Source: Hydractinia symbiolongicarpus
Taxonomy: Eukaryota; Cnidaria; Hydrozoa; Anthoathecata; Hydractiniidae
Length of the DNA stretch: 64,000 nt
Direction: 5' to 3'
NCBI RefSeq assembly: GCF_029227915.1
Contig: NC_079886.1
Span: 25,770,501-25,834,500 of the forward strand
The notes below the pieces were generated by a model. It ran no database searches. It was not told the DNA's origin and saw only the letters and a program-made list of their open reading frames with translations. This document shows, piece by piece, positions 10,501 to 23,280 of the stretch. The position numbers were made by a program, and so were the translations under genes. Position 1 is the stretch's first letter, and every line of letters begins with the position of its first letter.

Positions 10501-13500
10501 CTTTTAACAGTGAAACGATTGAATGTGGGACGTAATTGAACTGATTTTGGACTTTAACTTTATAAATGCAATAATTGATAGAATTGAACTCTAAGAAATA
10601 AAATTATTCTGAATTTGACATGATTGCTAGAACTCAGCGATTACACTGGGTGCTGTGGTAGCGCTTCATTTAAAAATGCAGATAAGTAAGTCATTTTTTA
10701 CTGTAGGACCAATCCTAGCCGTTATCGCACGCTGAAGAAATTGAGACAGTTTCAAAAACTACATTTCATTGACTTTCTAACGGTGTCAGCCCGTTTGAGT
10801 TATAACAGTTGGGTCACATTTTCGTACCAACATGTATTTAGCGATATTTTTCTGATATTACTAGGTTGCATCGCTTTTAACAGTGAAACGATTGACTGTG
10901 GGACTTAATTGAACTGATTTTGGACAGTGACGTTACAAATGTGATGAATGAGACAATTGGACTCCATTAAATAACATTCTTCTTAAATTGGCATGATTGC
11001 GGGAACTCAGCGGTTAATCTGGGCGCTGTGGTAGCGCTTCATTTAAAAGTGTAGATATATTAGTCATTTTTTACTGTGGGACCTATCCTAGCCGTTATCG
11101 CACGCTGAAGAAATTGAGACATTTTCAAAAACTATGTTTCATTGACTTTTTAACGGTGTCAGCCCGTTTGAGTTATAACAGTTGGGTCACATTTTCGTAC
11201 CAACATGTATTAAGCGATATTTTTCTGATATTACTAGGTTGCATCGATTTTAACAGTGAAACAATTGACTGTGGGACTTAATTGAACTCATTTTGGACTG
11301 TGACCTAACAAATGTGATGAATGAGGCAATTGGCCTCCATAAAATAACATTCTCCTTAAATTTGCATGATTGCCGGTACTCAGCAATTACACTGGGCGCT
11401 TTGGTAGCGCTTCATATAAAAGTGTAGATATATTAGTCATTTTTTACAGTGGGACCAATCTTAGCCGTTATCCCACGCTGAAGAATTAGAGACAGTTTCA
11501 AAAACTTCATTTCATTGACTTTCTAACGGTATCAGTCCGTTTCTGTTACAACGGTTGCGTCACATATTCGTACCAACATGTATTTAGCGATATTTTTCTG
11601 ATATTACTATGTTGCATCGCTTTTAACAGTGAAATGATTGACTGTGGTATTTAATTGAACTGATTTTGGACTTTAACTTTATAAGTGTGATAATTGAGAC
11701 AATTGGACTCCAAGAAATAACAGTGTTCTGAATTTGAAATGATTGCTAGAACACAGCGATTACACTGGGCGTTGTGGCAGCGCTTCATTTAAAAATGCAG
11801 ATAAATAAGTCATTTTTTCTGTTGGACCAATCCTAGCCGCTATCGCACGCCGAGGAAGTTGAGATATTTTCGAAAACTAAATTTAATTGACTTTCTAACG
11901 GTATCAGTCCGTTTAAGTTACAACGCTTGGGTCACATTTTCGTACCAACATGTATTTAGCGATATTTTTCTGATATTACTAGTTTGCATCGCTTTTATCA
12001 GTGAAACAATTGACTGTGGGACTTAATTGAACTGATTTTGGACTGTGATCTGACAAATGTGATGAATGAGACAATTGGACTCCGTGAAATAACATTCTTC
12101 TTAAATTGGCATGATTGCCGGTACTCAGCGATTACACTGGGCGCTGTGGTAGCGCTTCAATGAAAAATGCAGATAAATAAGTCATTTTTTACTGTAAGAC
12201 CAATTTTAGCTGTTATCGCACGCTGAAGAAATAGAGACAGTTTCAAAAACTACATTTCGTTAACTTTCTAACGGTATCAGTCCGTTTCTGTTACAACGGT
12301 TGCGTTACATATTCGTACCAACATGTATTTAGCGATACTTGTCTGATATTACTAGATTGCATCGCTTTTAACAGTGAAACGATTGAATGTGGGACGTAAT
12401 TGAACTGATTTTGGACTTTAACTTTATAAATGCAATAATTGATAGAATTGAACTCTAAGAAATAAAATTATTCTGAATTTGACATGATTGCTAGAACTCA
12501 GCGATTACACTGGGTGCTGTGGTAGCGCTTCATTTAAAAATGCAGATAAATAAGTCATTTTTTACTGTGGGACCAATCCTAGCCGTTATCGCACGCCGAA
12601 GAAGTTGAGACATTTTTGAAACCTACATTTCATTGATTTTCTAACGGTATCAGTCCGTTTCAGTTAAAACGCTTGGGTCACATTTTCGTACCAACATATA
12701 TTTAGCGATATTTTTCGGATATTACTAGGTTGCATCGCTTTTAACAGTGAAACAATTCAATGTGGGACTTAATTGAACTGATTTTGGACTTTAACTTTAT
12801 AAATGCAATAATTGAGAGAATTGAACTTTAACAAATAAAATTATTCTGAATTTTGACGTGATTCCTAGAACTCAGCGACTACACTGCGCGCTGAGGTTAG
12901 CGCTTCATTTAAAAATGTAGATAAGTAAGTCATTTTTTACTGTGGGACCAATCCTAACCGTTATCGCACGCTGAAGAAATTGAGACAGTTTCAAAAACTA
13001 TATTTCATTGACTTTCTAACGGTGTCAGCCCGTTTGAGTTATAACAGTTGGGTCACATTTTCGTACCAAATTGTATTTAGCGATATTTTTCTGATATTAC
13101 TAGGTTGCATCGCTTTTAACAGTGAAACGATTGACTGTGGGACTTAATTGAACTGATTTTGGACTGTGACCTTACAAATGTGATGAATGAGACAATTGGA
13201 CTCCATGAAATAACATTCTTCTTAAATTGGCATGATTGCCGGAACTCAGCGGATAAACTGGGCGCTGTGGTAGCGCTTCATTTAAAAATGTAGATATATA
13301 AGTCATTTTTTAATGTAGGACCAATCCTAGCCGTTATCGCACGCCGAAGAAGTTGAGACATTTTCGAAACTACATTTCATTGATTTTCTAACGGTATCAG
13401 TCCGTTTCAGTTAGAACGCTTGGATCACATTTTCGTACCAACATGTATTTAGCGATATTTTTCTGATAATACTAGGTTGCATCGCTTTTAACAGTGAAAC

Positions 13501-13540
13501 AATTGACTGTGGGACTTAATTGAACTCATTTTGGACTGTG
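7506..13540 (+). repeat. 11-monomer higher-order repeat (~4.10 kb), about 1.5 copies
   Basis: The sequence from about 7,506 recurs from about 11,608, an offset of 4,102 bp or eleven monomers (4,103) minus one base. Linked private markers recur at this offset: CTATGTTGC, the ACTGTGGTATTTAATTG variant, TTTTTTCTGTTGGACC lacking the usual TACTG, and CTTCAATGAAAAATGCAG (near 8,055 and 12,157). Similarity holds to about 9,440 in copy 1 and 13,540 in copy 2, where copy 2 switches to sequence resembling 7,200-7,430 (GACAATCGGCCTCC and CTCATCGATTAC). The second copy is therefore partial. Confidence 0.78.
9400..11070 (+). repeat. Segment duplicated at 15,370-17,040 (copy 1)
   Basis: This 1.67-kb stretch recurs 5,970 bp downstream (16 monomers plus 2 bp). 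Private markers shared only by the two copies include CATATTGGTACC and GATTGAATCGC (10,491 and 16,461), TGGACAGTGAC and CAGCGGTTAATCTGG. The copies separate at the right-hand end where this one reads GGGACCTATCC and the other GGGACGAATCTT. It overlaps the 4.10-kb repeat, so at least two different exchange events shaped the same DNA. The 62-codon frames at 10,174 and 16,144 lie at matching places and are satellite frames. Confidence 0.8.
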
Positions 13541-15369
13541 ACCTAACAAATGTGATGAGTGAGACAATCGGCCTCCATGAAATAACATTCTTCTTAAATT
13601 GGCATGATTGCCGGTACTCATCGATTACACTGGGCGCTGTGGTAGCGCTTCATTTAAAAGTGTAGATATATAAGACATTTTTTACTGTGGGACCTATCCT
13701 AGCCGTTATCGCACGCCGAAGAAGTTGAGACATTTTCGAAACCTACACTTCATTGATTTTCTAACGGTATCAGTCCGTTTCAGTTAGAACGCTTGGGTAA
13801 CAATTTCGTACCAACATGTATTTAGCGATATTTTTCGGATATTACTAGGTTGCATCGCTTTTAACAGTAAAACAATTGAATGTGGGACTTAATTGAACTG
13901 ATTTTGGACTTTAACTTTATAAATGCAATAATTGAGAGAATTGAACTCCAAGAAATAAAGTTATTCTGAATTTGACGTGATTGCTAGAACTCAGCGACTA
14001 CACTGCGCGCTGAGGTTAGCGCTTTATTTAAAAATGTAGATATGTAAGTCATTTTTTACTGTGGGACCAATCCTAGCCGTTATCGCACGCTGAAGAAATT
14101 GAGACAGTTTCAAAAACTATGTTTCATTGACTTTCTAACGGTGTCAGCCCGTTTGAGTTATAACAGTTGGGTCACATTTTCGTACCAACATGTATTAAGC
14201 GATATTTTTCGGATATTACTAGGTTGCATCGCTTTTAACAGTGAAACAATTCAATGTGGGACTTAATTGAACTGATTTTGGACTTTAACTTTATAAATGC
14301 AATAATTGAGAGAATTGAACTTTAACAAATAAAATTATTCTGAATTTGACGTGATTCCTAGAAGTCAGCGACTACACTGCGCGCTGAGGTTAGCGCTTCA
14401 TTTAAAAATGTAGATATGTAAGTCATTTTTTACTGTGGGACCAATCCTAACCGTTATCGCACGCTGAAGAAATTGAGACAGTTTCAAAAACTATATTTCA
14501 TTGACTTTCTAACGGTGTCAGCCCGTTTGAGTTATAACAGTTGGGTCACATTTTCGTACCAAATTGTATTTAGCGATATTTTTCTGATATTACTAGGTTG
14601 CATCGCTTTTAACAGTGAAAAGATTGACTGTGGGACTTAATTGAACTGATTTTGGACTGTGACCTTACAAATGTGATGAATGAGACAATTGGACTCCATG
14701 AAATAACATTCTTCTTAAATTGGCATGATTGCCGGTACTCATCGATTACACTGGGCGCTGTGGTAGCGCTTCATTTAAAAGTGTAGATATATAAGACATT
14801 TTTTACTGTGGGACCTATCCTAGCCGTTATCGCACGCCGAAGAAGTTGAGACATTTTTGAAACCTACACTTCATTGATTTTCTAACGGTATCAGTCCGTT
14901 TCAGTTAGAACGCTTGGGTAACATTTTCGTACCAACATGTATTTAGCGATATTTTTCGGATATTACTAGGTTGCATCGCTTTTAACAGTAAAACAATTGA
15001 ATGTGGGACTTAATTGAACTGATTTTGGACTTAAACTTTATAAATGCAATAATTGAGAGAATTGAACTCCAAGAAATAAAGTTATTCTGAATTTGACGTG
15101 ATTGCTAGAACTCAGCGACTACACTGCGCGCTGAGGTTAGCGCTTTATTTAAAAATGTAGATATGTAAGTCATTTTTTACTGTGGGACCAATCCTAGCCG
15201 TTATCGCACGCTGAAGAAATTGAGACAGTTTCAAAAACTATGTTTCATTGACTTTCTAACGGTGTCAGCCCGTTTGAGTTATAACAGTTGGGTCACATTT
15301 TCGTACCAACATGTATTAAGCGATATTTTTCTGATATTACTAGGTTGCATCGATTTTAACAGTAAAACA
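13541..15369 (+). repeat. Mosaic monomers between two segmental duplications
   Basis: These monomers keep the regular spacing but mix sequence from earlier units. The marker CAATTCAATGTGGG at about 14,245 matches one at 12,751 (offset 1,494 bp, four monomers plus 2). GACATTTTTGAAACC recurs at 14,850. The pair of stretches with AACCTACACTTCATTG (near 13,740 and 14,860) suggests a further local duplication of about 1.1 kb. No gene or foreign insertion. Confidence 0.7.
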
Positions 15370-17040
15370 ATTGACTGTGGGACTTAATTGAACTCATTTT
15401 GGACTGTGACCTAACAAATGTGATGAATGAGACAATTGGCCTCCATAAAATAACATTCTCCTTAAATTTGCATCATTGCCGGTACTCAGCAATTACACTG
15501 GGCGCTTTGGTAGCGCTTCATTTAAAAGTGTAGATATATTAGTCATTTTTTACAGTGGGACCAATCTTAGCCGTTATCCCACGCTGAAGAAATAGAGACA
15601 GTTTCAAAAACTTCATTTCATTGACTTTCTAACGGTATCAGTCCGTTTCTGTTACAACGGTTGCGTCACATATTCGTACCAACATGTATTTAGCGATATT
15701 TTTCTGATATTACTATGTTGCATCGCTTTTAACAGTGAAATGATTGACTGTGGGATTTAATTGAACTGATTTTGGACTTTAACTTTATAAGTGTGATAAT
15801 TGAGACAATTGGACTCCAAGAAATAACAGTGTTCTGAATTTGAAATGATTGCTAGAACACAGCGATTACATTGGGCGTTGTGGCAGCGCTTCATTTAAAA
15901 ATGCAGATAAATAAGTCATTTTTTCTGTTGGACCAATCCTAGCCGCTATCGCACGCCGAGGAAGTTGAGACATTTTCGAAAACTACATTTCATTGACTTT
16001 CTAACGGTATCAGTCCGTTTAAGTTACAACGCTTGGGTCACATTTTCGTACCAACATGTATTTAGCGATATTTTTCTGATATTACTAGGTTGCATCGCTT
16101 TTGTCAGTGAAACAATTGACTGTGGGACTTAATTGAACTGATTTTGGACTGTGATCTGACAAATGTGATGAATGAGACAATTGGACTCCATGAAATAACA
16201 TTCTTCTTAAATTGGCATGATTGCCGGTACTCAGCGATTACACTGGGCGCTGTGGTAGCGCTTCATTTAAAAATGCAGATAAATAAGTCATTTTTTACTG
16301 TAAGACCAATCCTAGCTGTTATCGCACGCTGAAGAAATAGAGACAGTTTCAAAAACTACATTTCGTTGACTTTCTAACGGTATCAGTCCGTTTCTGTTAC
16401 AACGGTTGCGTTACATATTGGTACCAACATGTATTTAGCGATACTTGTCTGATATTACTAGATTGAATCGCTTTTAACAGTGAAACGATTGAATGTGGGA
16501 CGTAATTGAACTGATTTTGGACTTTAACTTTATAAATGCAATAATTGATAGAATTGAACTCTAAGAAATAAAATTATTCTGAATTTGACATGATTGCTAG
16601 AACTCAGCGATTACACTGGGTGCTGTGGTAGCGCTTCATTTAAAAATGCAGATAAGTAAGTCATTTTTTACTGTAGGACCAATCCTAGCCGTTATCGCAC
16701 GCTGAAGAAATTGAGACAGTTTCAAAAACTACATTTCATTGACTTTCTAACGGTGTCAGCCCGTTTGAGTTATAACAGTTGGGTCACATTTTCGTTCCAA
16801 CATGTATTTAGCGATATTTTTCTGATATTACTAGGTTGCATCGCTTTTAACAGTGAAACGATTGACTGTGGGACTTAATTGAACTGATTTTGGACAGTGA
16901 CCTTACAAATGTGATGAATGAGACAATTGGACTCCATTAAATAACATTCTTCTTAAATTGGCATGATTGCGGGAACTCAGCGGTTAATCTGGGCGCTGTG
17001 GTAGCGCTTCATTTAAAAGTGTAGATATATTAGTCATTTT
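15370..17040 (+). repeat. Segment duplicated from 9,400-11,070 (copy 2)
   Basis: This is the downstream partner of the 5,970-bp-offset duplication, with the same private markers (GGTACC within CATATTGGTACC, GATTGAATCGC at 16,461, CAGCGGTTAATCTGG). By eye the two copies differ at only scattered positions, for example GTTCC in place of GTACC near 16,796. The direction of copying cannot be told from this window alone. Confidence 0.78.
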
Positions 17041-20000
17041 TTACTGTGGGACGAATCTTAGCCGTTATCGCACGCTGAAGAAATAGAGACAGTTTCAAAA
17101 ACTTCATTTCATTGACTTTCTAACAGTATCAGTCCGTTTCTGTTACAACGGTTGCGTCACAAATTCGTACCAACATGTATTTAGCGATATTTTTCTGATA
17201 TTACTAGATTGCATCGCTTTTAACAGTGAAACGATTGAATGTGGGACTTAATTGAACTGATTTTGGACTTTAACTTTATAAATGCAATAATTGAGAGAAT
17301 TGAACTCCAAGAAATAAAATTATTCTGAATTTGACATGATTGCTATAACTCAGCCATTACACTGGGCGCTGTGGTAGCGCTTCTTTTAAAGGTGTAGATA
17401 TATTAGTCATTTTCTACTGTGGGAACCAATCTTAACCGTTATCCCACGCTGAAGAAATAGAGACAGTTTCAAAAACTTCATTTCATTGACTTTCTAACGG
17501 TATCAGTTCGTTTCTGTTACAACGGTTGTGTCACATATTAGTACCAACATGTGTGTAGCGATAGTTTTCTGATATTACTAGGTTGTATCGCTTTTAACAG
17601 TGAAACGATTGACTGTGGGACTTAATTGAACTGATTTTGGACTTTAACTTTATAAGTGTGATAATTGAGACAATTGAACTCCAAGAAATAACAATGTTCT
17701 GAATTTGACATGATTGCAAGAACTCAGCGATTACACTGGGCGCTGTGGTGGCGCTTCATTTAAAAATGCAGATAAATAAGTCATTTTTTACTGTAGGACC
17801 AATCCTAGCTGTTATCGCACGCTGAAGAAATAGAGACAGTTTCAAAAACTACATTTTATTGACTTTATAACGGTATCAGTCCGTTTCAGTTACAACGGTT
17901 GCGTCACATATTCGTACCAACATGTATTTAGCGATATTTTTCTGATATTACTAGGTTGTATCGCTTTTAACAGTGAAACGATTGACTGTGGGACTTAATT
18001 GAACTGATTTTGGACTTTAACTTTATAAGTGTGATAATTGAGACAATTGGACTCCAAGAAATAACAATGTTCTGAATTGGACATGATTGCTAGAACTCAG
18101 CGATTACACTGGGCGCTGTTGTAGCCGCTCATTTAAAAATGCAGATAAATAAGTCATTTTTTACTGTAGGACCAATCCTAGCTGTTATCGCACGCTGAAG
18201 AAATAGAGACAGTTTCAAAAATTACATTTCATTGACTTTTTAACGGTATCAGTCCGTTTCAGTTCCAACGGTTGCGTCACATATTCGTTCCAACATATAT
18301 TTATCGATATTTTTCTGATATTACTAGGTTGACTCGCCTTAAACAGTGAAACGATTGACTGTGGGACTTACTTGAACTGATTTTGGACTTTAACTTTATA
18401 AATGTGATAATTTAGACAATTGGACTCCATGCACTAACATTCTTCTTAAATTGGCATGATTGCCGGTACTCAGCAATTACACTGGGCGCTGTGGTAGCGC
18501 TTCATTTAATAATGTAGATAAATAAGTCACTTTTTACTGTGGGTCCATTCCTAGCCGTTATCGCGCGCTGAAGAAATTGAGACGGTTTTAAAAACTACAA
18601 TTCATTGACTTTCTAACGGTATCAGTCCTTTTCTGTTACCACGGTTGCGTCACATATTCGTACCAACATGTGTTTAGTGATATTTTTCTGATATTACTAG
18701 GTTGTCTCCCTTTTAACAGTGAAACGATTGACTGTGGGGCTTAATTGAACTGATTTTGGACTTTAACTTTATAAGTGTGATAATTGACACAATTGGCCTC
18801 CAAGAAATAACAATGTTCTGAATTTGAAATAATTGCTAGAACACAGCGATTACACTGGGCGTTGTGGCAGCGCTTCATTTGAAAATGCAGATAAATATGT
18901 CATTTTTTACTGTGGGACCAATCCTAGCTGCTATCGCACGCCGAGGAAGTTGAGACATTTTCGAAAACTACATTTCATTGACTTTCTAACGGTATCAGTC
19001 CGTTAAAGTTACAACGCTTGCGTTACATTTTCGTACCAACATGTATTTATCGATATTTTTCTGATATTACTAGGTTGACTCGCCTTAAACAGTGAAACGA
19101 TTGACTGTGGGACTTACTTGAACTGATTTTGGACTTTAACTTTATAAATGTGATAATTTAGACAATTGGACTCCATGCACTAACATTCTTCTTAAATTGG
19201 CATGATTGAGGGAACTCAGCGATTACACTGGGCGCTGTGGTATCGCTTCATTTAATAATGTAGATAAATAAGTCACTTTTTACTGTGGGTCCAATCCTAG
19301 CCGTTATCGCACGCTGAAGAAATTGAGACAGTTTCAAAAACTACATTTCATTGACTTTCTAACGGCATCAGTCCGTTTCTGTTACAACGGTTGCGTCACA
19401 TATGCGTACCAACATATATTTATCGATATTTATCTGATATTACTAGGTTGCCTCGCCTTAAACAGTGAAACGATTGACTGTGGGACTTAATTGAATTGAT
19501 TTTGGACTTTAACTTTATAAATGTGATAATTGAGACAATTGGACTCCCAGAAATAACAATGTTCTGAATTTGAAATGATTGCTAGAACACAGCGATTAAA
19601 CTGGGCGTTGTAGTAGCGCTTCATTTAAAAATGCAGATAAATAAGTCATTTTTTACTGTAGAACCAATCCTAGCCGTGATCGCACGCTGAAGAAATAGAG
19701 ACAGTTTCAATAACTACATTTCGTTCACTTTTTAACGGTATCAGTCCGTTTCTGTTACAACGGTTGCGTCACATATTCGTACCAACATGTGTTTAGTGAT
19801 ATTTTTCTGATATTACTAGGTTGTATCGTTTTTAACAGTGAAATGATTGACTGTGGGGCTTAATTGAACTGATTTGGACTTTAACTTTATAAATGTGATA
19901 ATTGACACAATTGGACTCCAAGAAATAACAATGTTCTGAATTTGAAATGATTGCTAGAACGCAGCGATTACACTGGGCGTTGTGGCAGCGCTTCATTTAA

Positions 20001-23000
20001 AAATGCAGATAAATATGTCATTTTTCACTGTGGGACCAATCCTAGCCGCTATCGCACGCCGAGGAAGTTGAGACATTTTCGAAAACTACATTTCGTTGAC
20101 TTTCTAACGGTATCAGTCCGTTTCTGTTACAACGGTTGCGTCACATATTCGTACCAACATGTATTTAGCGATACTTTTCTGATATTACTAGATTGCATCG
20201 CCTTTAACAGTGAAACGATTGACTGTGGGGCTTAATTGAACTGATTTTGGACTTTAACTTTTTAGGTGTGATAATTGAGACAATTGGACTCCATGAAATA
20301 ACATTCTACTTAAATTGGCATGATTGCCGGTACTCAGCAATTACACTGGGCGCTGTGGTAGCGCTTCATTTAATAATGTAGATAAATAAGTCACTTTTTA
20401 CTGTGGGTCCATTCCTAGCCGTTATCGCGCGCTGAAGAAATTGAGACGGTTTTAAAAACTACAATTCATTGACTTTCTAACGGTATCAGTCCTTTTCTGT
20501 TACCACGGTTGCGTTACATTTTCGTACCAACATGTATTTAGCGATATTTTTTTGATATTACTAGGTTGCATCGCTTTTATCAGTGAAACAATTGACTGTG
20601 GGACTTAATTGAACTGTTTTTGGACTGTGATCTGACAAATGTGATAAATGAGACAATTGGACTCCATGAAATAACATTCTTTTTAAATTGGCATGATTGC
20701 TGGTACTCAGCGATTACACTGGGCGCTGTGGTAGCGCTTCATTTAAAAATGCAGATAAGTATGTCATTTTTTACTGTAAGACCAATCCTAGCTGTTATCG
20801 CACGCTAAAGAAATAGAGACAGTTTCAAAAACTACATTTCGTTGACTTTCTAACGGTATCAGTCCGTTTCTGTTACAACGGTTGCGTCACATATTCGTAC
20901 CAACATGTATTTAGCGATACTTTTCTGATATTACTAGACTGCATCGCCTTTAACAGTGAAACGATTGACTGTGGGGCTTAATTGAACTGATTTTGGACTT
21001 TAACTTTATAAGTGTGATAATTGAGACAATTGGACTCCATGAAATAACATTCTACTTAAATTGGCATGATTGCCGGTACACAGCAGTTACACTGGGCGCT
21101 GTGGTAGGGCTTCATTTAATAATGTAGATAAATAAGTCACTTTTTACTGTGGGTCCATTCCTAGCCGTTATCGCGCGCTGAAGAAATTAAGACGGTTATA
21201 AAAACTATAATTCATTGACTTTGTAACGGTATCAGTCCTTTTCTGTTACTACGGTTGCGTCACATATTCGTACCAACATGTGTTTAGTGATATTTTTCTG
21301 ATATTACTAGGTTGTCTCCCTTTTAACAGTGAAACGATTGACTGTGGGGCTTAATTGAACTGATTTTGGACTTTAACTTTATAAGTGTGATAATTGAGAC
21401 TATTGGACTCCAAGAAATAACAATGTTCTGAATTTGAAATGATTGCTAGAACACAGCGATTACACTGGGCGTTGTGGCAGCGCTTCATTTAAAAATGCAG
21501 ATAGATAAGTCATTTTTTTCTGTGGGACCAATCCTAGCCGCTATCGCACGCCGAGGAAGTTGAGACATTTTCGAAAACTACATTTCATTGACTTTCTAAC
21601 GGTATCAGTCCGTTTCTGTTACAACGGTTGCGTCACATATTCGTACCAACATGTATTTAGCGATATTTTTCTCATATTACTAGGTTGCATCGCTTTTAAA
21701 GTGAAATGATTGACTGTGGGATTTAATTGAACTGATTTTGGACTTTAACTTTATAAGTGTGATAATTGAGACAATTGGACTCCATGAAATAACATTCTAC
21801 TTAAATTGGCATGATTGCCGGTACTCAGCAATTACACTGGGCGCTGTGGTAGCGCTTCATTTAATAATGTAGATAAATAAGTCACTTTTTACTGTGGGTC
21901 CATTCCTAGCCGTTATCGCGCGCTGAAGAAATTGAGACGGTTTTAAAAACTACAATTCATTGACTTTCTAACGGTATCAGTCCTTTTCTGTTACTACGGT
22001 TGCGTCACATATTCGTACCAACATGTGTTTAGTGATATTTTTCTGATATTACTAGGTTGTCTCCCTTTTAACAGTGAAACGATTGACTGTGGGTCTTAAT
22101 TGAACTGATTTTCGACTTTAACTTTATAAGTGTGATAATTGAGACAATTGGACTCCAAGAAATAACAATGTTCTGAATTTGAAATAATTGCTAGAACACA
22201 GCGATTACACTGGGCGTTGTGGCAGCGCTTCATTTAAAAATGCAGATAAATAAGTCATTTTTTACTGTGGGACCAATCCTAGCCGTTATCGCACGCTGAA
22301 GAAGTTGAGACATTTTCGACAACTACATTTCATTGACTTTCTAACGGTATCAGTCCGTTTCTGTTACAACGGTTGCGTCACATATTCGTACCAACATGTA
22401 TTTAGCGATATTTTTCTCATATTACTAGGTTGCATCGCTTTTAACAGTGAAATGATTGACTGTGGGATTTAATTGAACTGATTTTGGACTTTAACTTTAT
22501 CAATGTGATAATTGAGACAATTGGACTTCATGAAATAACATTCTTCTTAAATTTGCATGATTGACGGAACTCAGCGATTACACTGGGCGCTGTGGTATCG
22601 CTTCATTTAATAATATAGATAAATAAGTCACTTTTTACTGTGGGTCCAATCCTAGCCGTTATCGCGCGCTGAAGAAATTGAGACAGTTTCAAAAACTACA
22701 TTTCATTGACTTTCTAACGGTATCAGTCCTTTTCTGTTACAATGGTTGCGTCACATATTCGTACCAACATGTGTTTAGTGATATTTTTCTGATATTACTA
22801 AGTTGTATCGCTTTTAACAGTGAAACTATTGACTGTGGGGCTTAATTGAACTGATTTTGGACTTTAACTTTATAAGTGTGATAATTGAGACAATTGGACT
22901 CCAAGAAATAACAATGTTCTCAATTTGAAATGATTGCTAGAACACAGCGATTCCACTGGGCGTTGTGGCAGCGCTTCATTTAAAAATGCAGACAAATAAG

Positions 23001-23280
23001 TCATTTTTCACTGTGGGACCAAACCTAGCCGCTATCGCACGCCGAGGAAGTTAAGACATTTTCGAAAACTACATTTCATTGACTTTCTAACGGTATCAGT
23101 CCGTTTAAGTTACAACGCTTGGGTCACATTTTCGTACCAACATGTATTTAGCGATGTTTTTCTGATATTACTAGGTTGCAATGCTTTTATCAGTGAAAAA
23201 ATTGACTGTGGGACTTAATTGAACTGATTTTGGACTGTGATCTGACAAATGTGATGAATGAGACATTTGGAGTCCATGAA
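17041..23280 (+). repeat. Mixed monomers with 746-bp dimers and a 7-monomer offset
   Basis: Monomers here mostly carry the TTTAACTTTATAAGTG middle, with interspersed GTGATCTGACAAATG forms. The marker GGTTGTCTCCC occurs at about 18,704, 21,314 and 22,059, so the spacings are 2,610 bp (seven monomers) and 745 bp (a dimer). ACTACAATTCATTG and TTTTTAAAAAC-type endings with GCGCGCTGAAG recur with the same units. A one-base loss (TTTTAAAGTGAAATG) is near 21,697 and another (CTGATTTGGAC) near 19,871. The monomer at about 20,505-20,815 has unusual variants shared with one 36.7 kb away. Frames at 19,951-20,235 and 20,620-20,808 start with TTG and are not called as genes. Confidence 0.75.

Noticed and set aside
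19951-20235. Recurrent 94-codon open frame (also at 592, 51771, 54009, 55501, 56247) as a conserved protein
   Set aside because: These frames start with TTG, span a monomer boundary and exist only where no chance stop falls in that frame. Their similarity is that of the satellite DNA itself. I see no recognisable protein motif.
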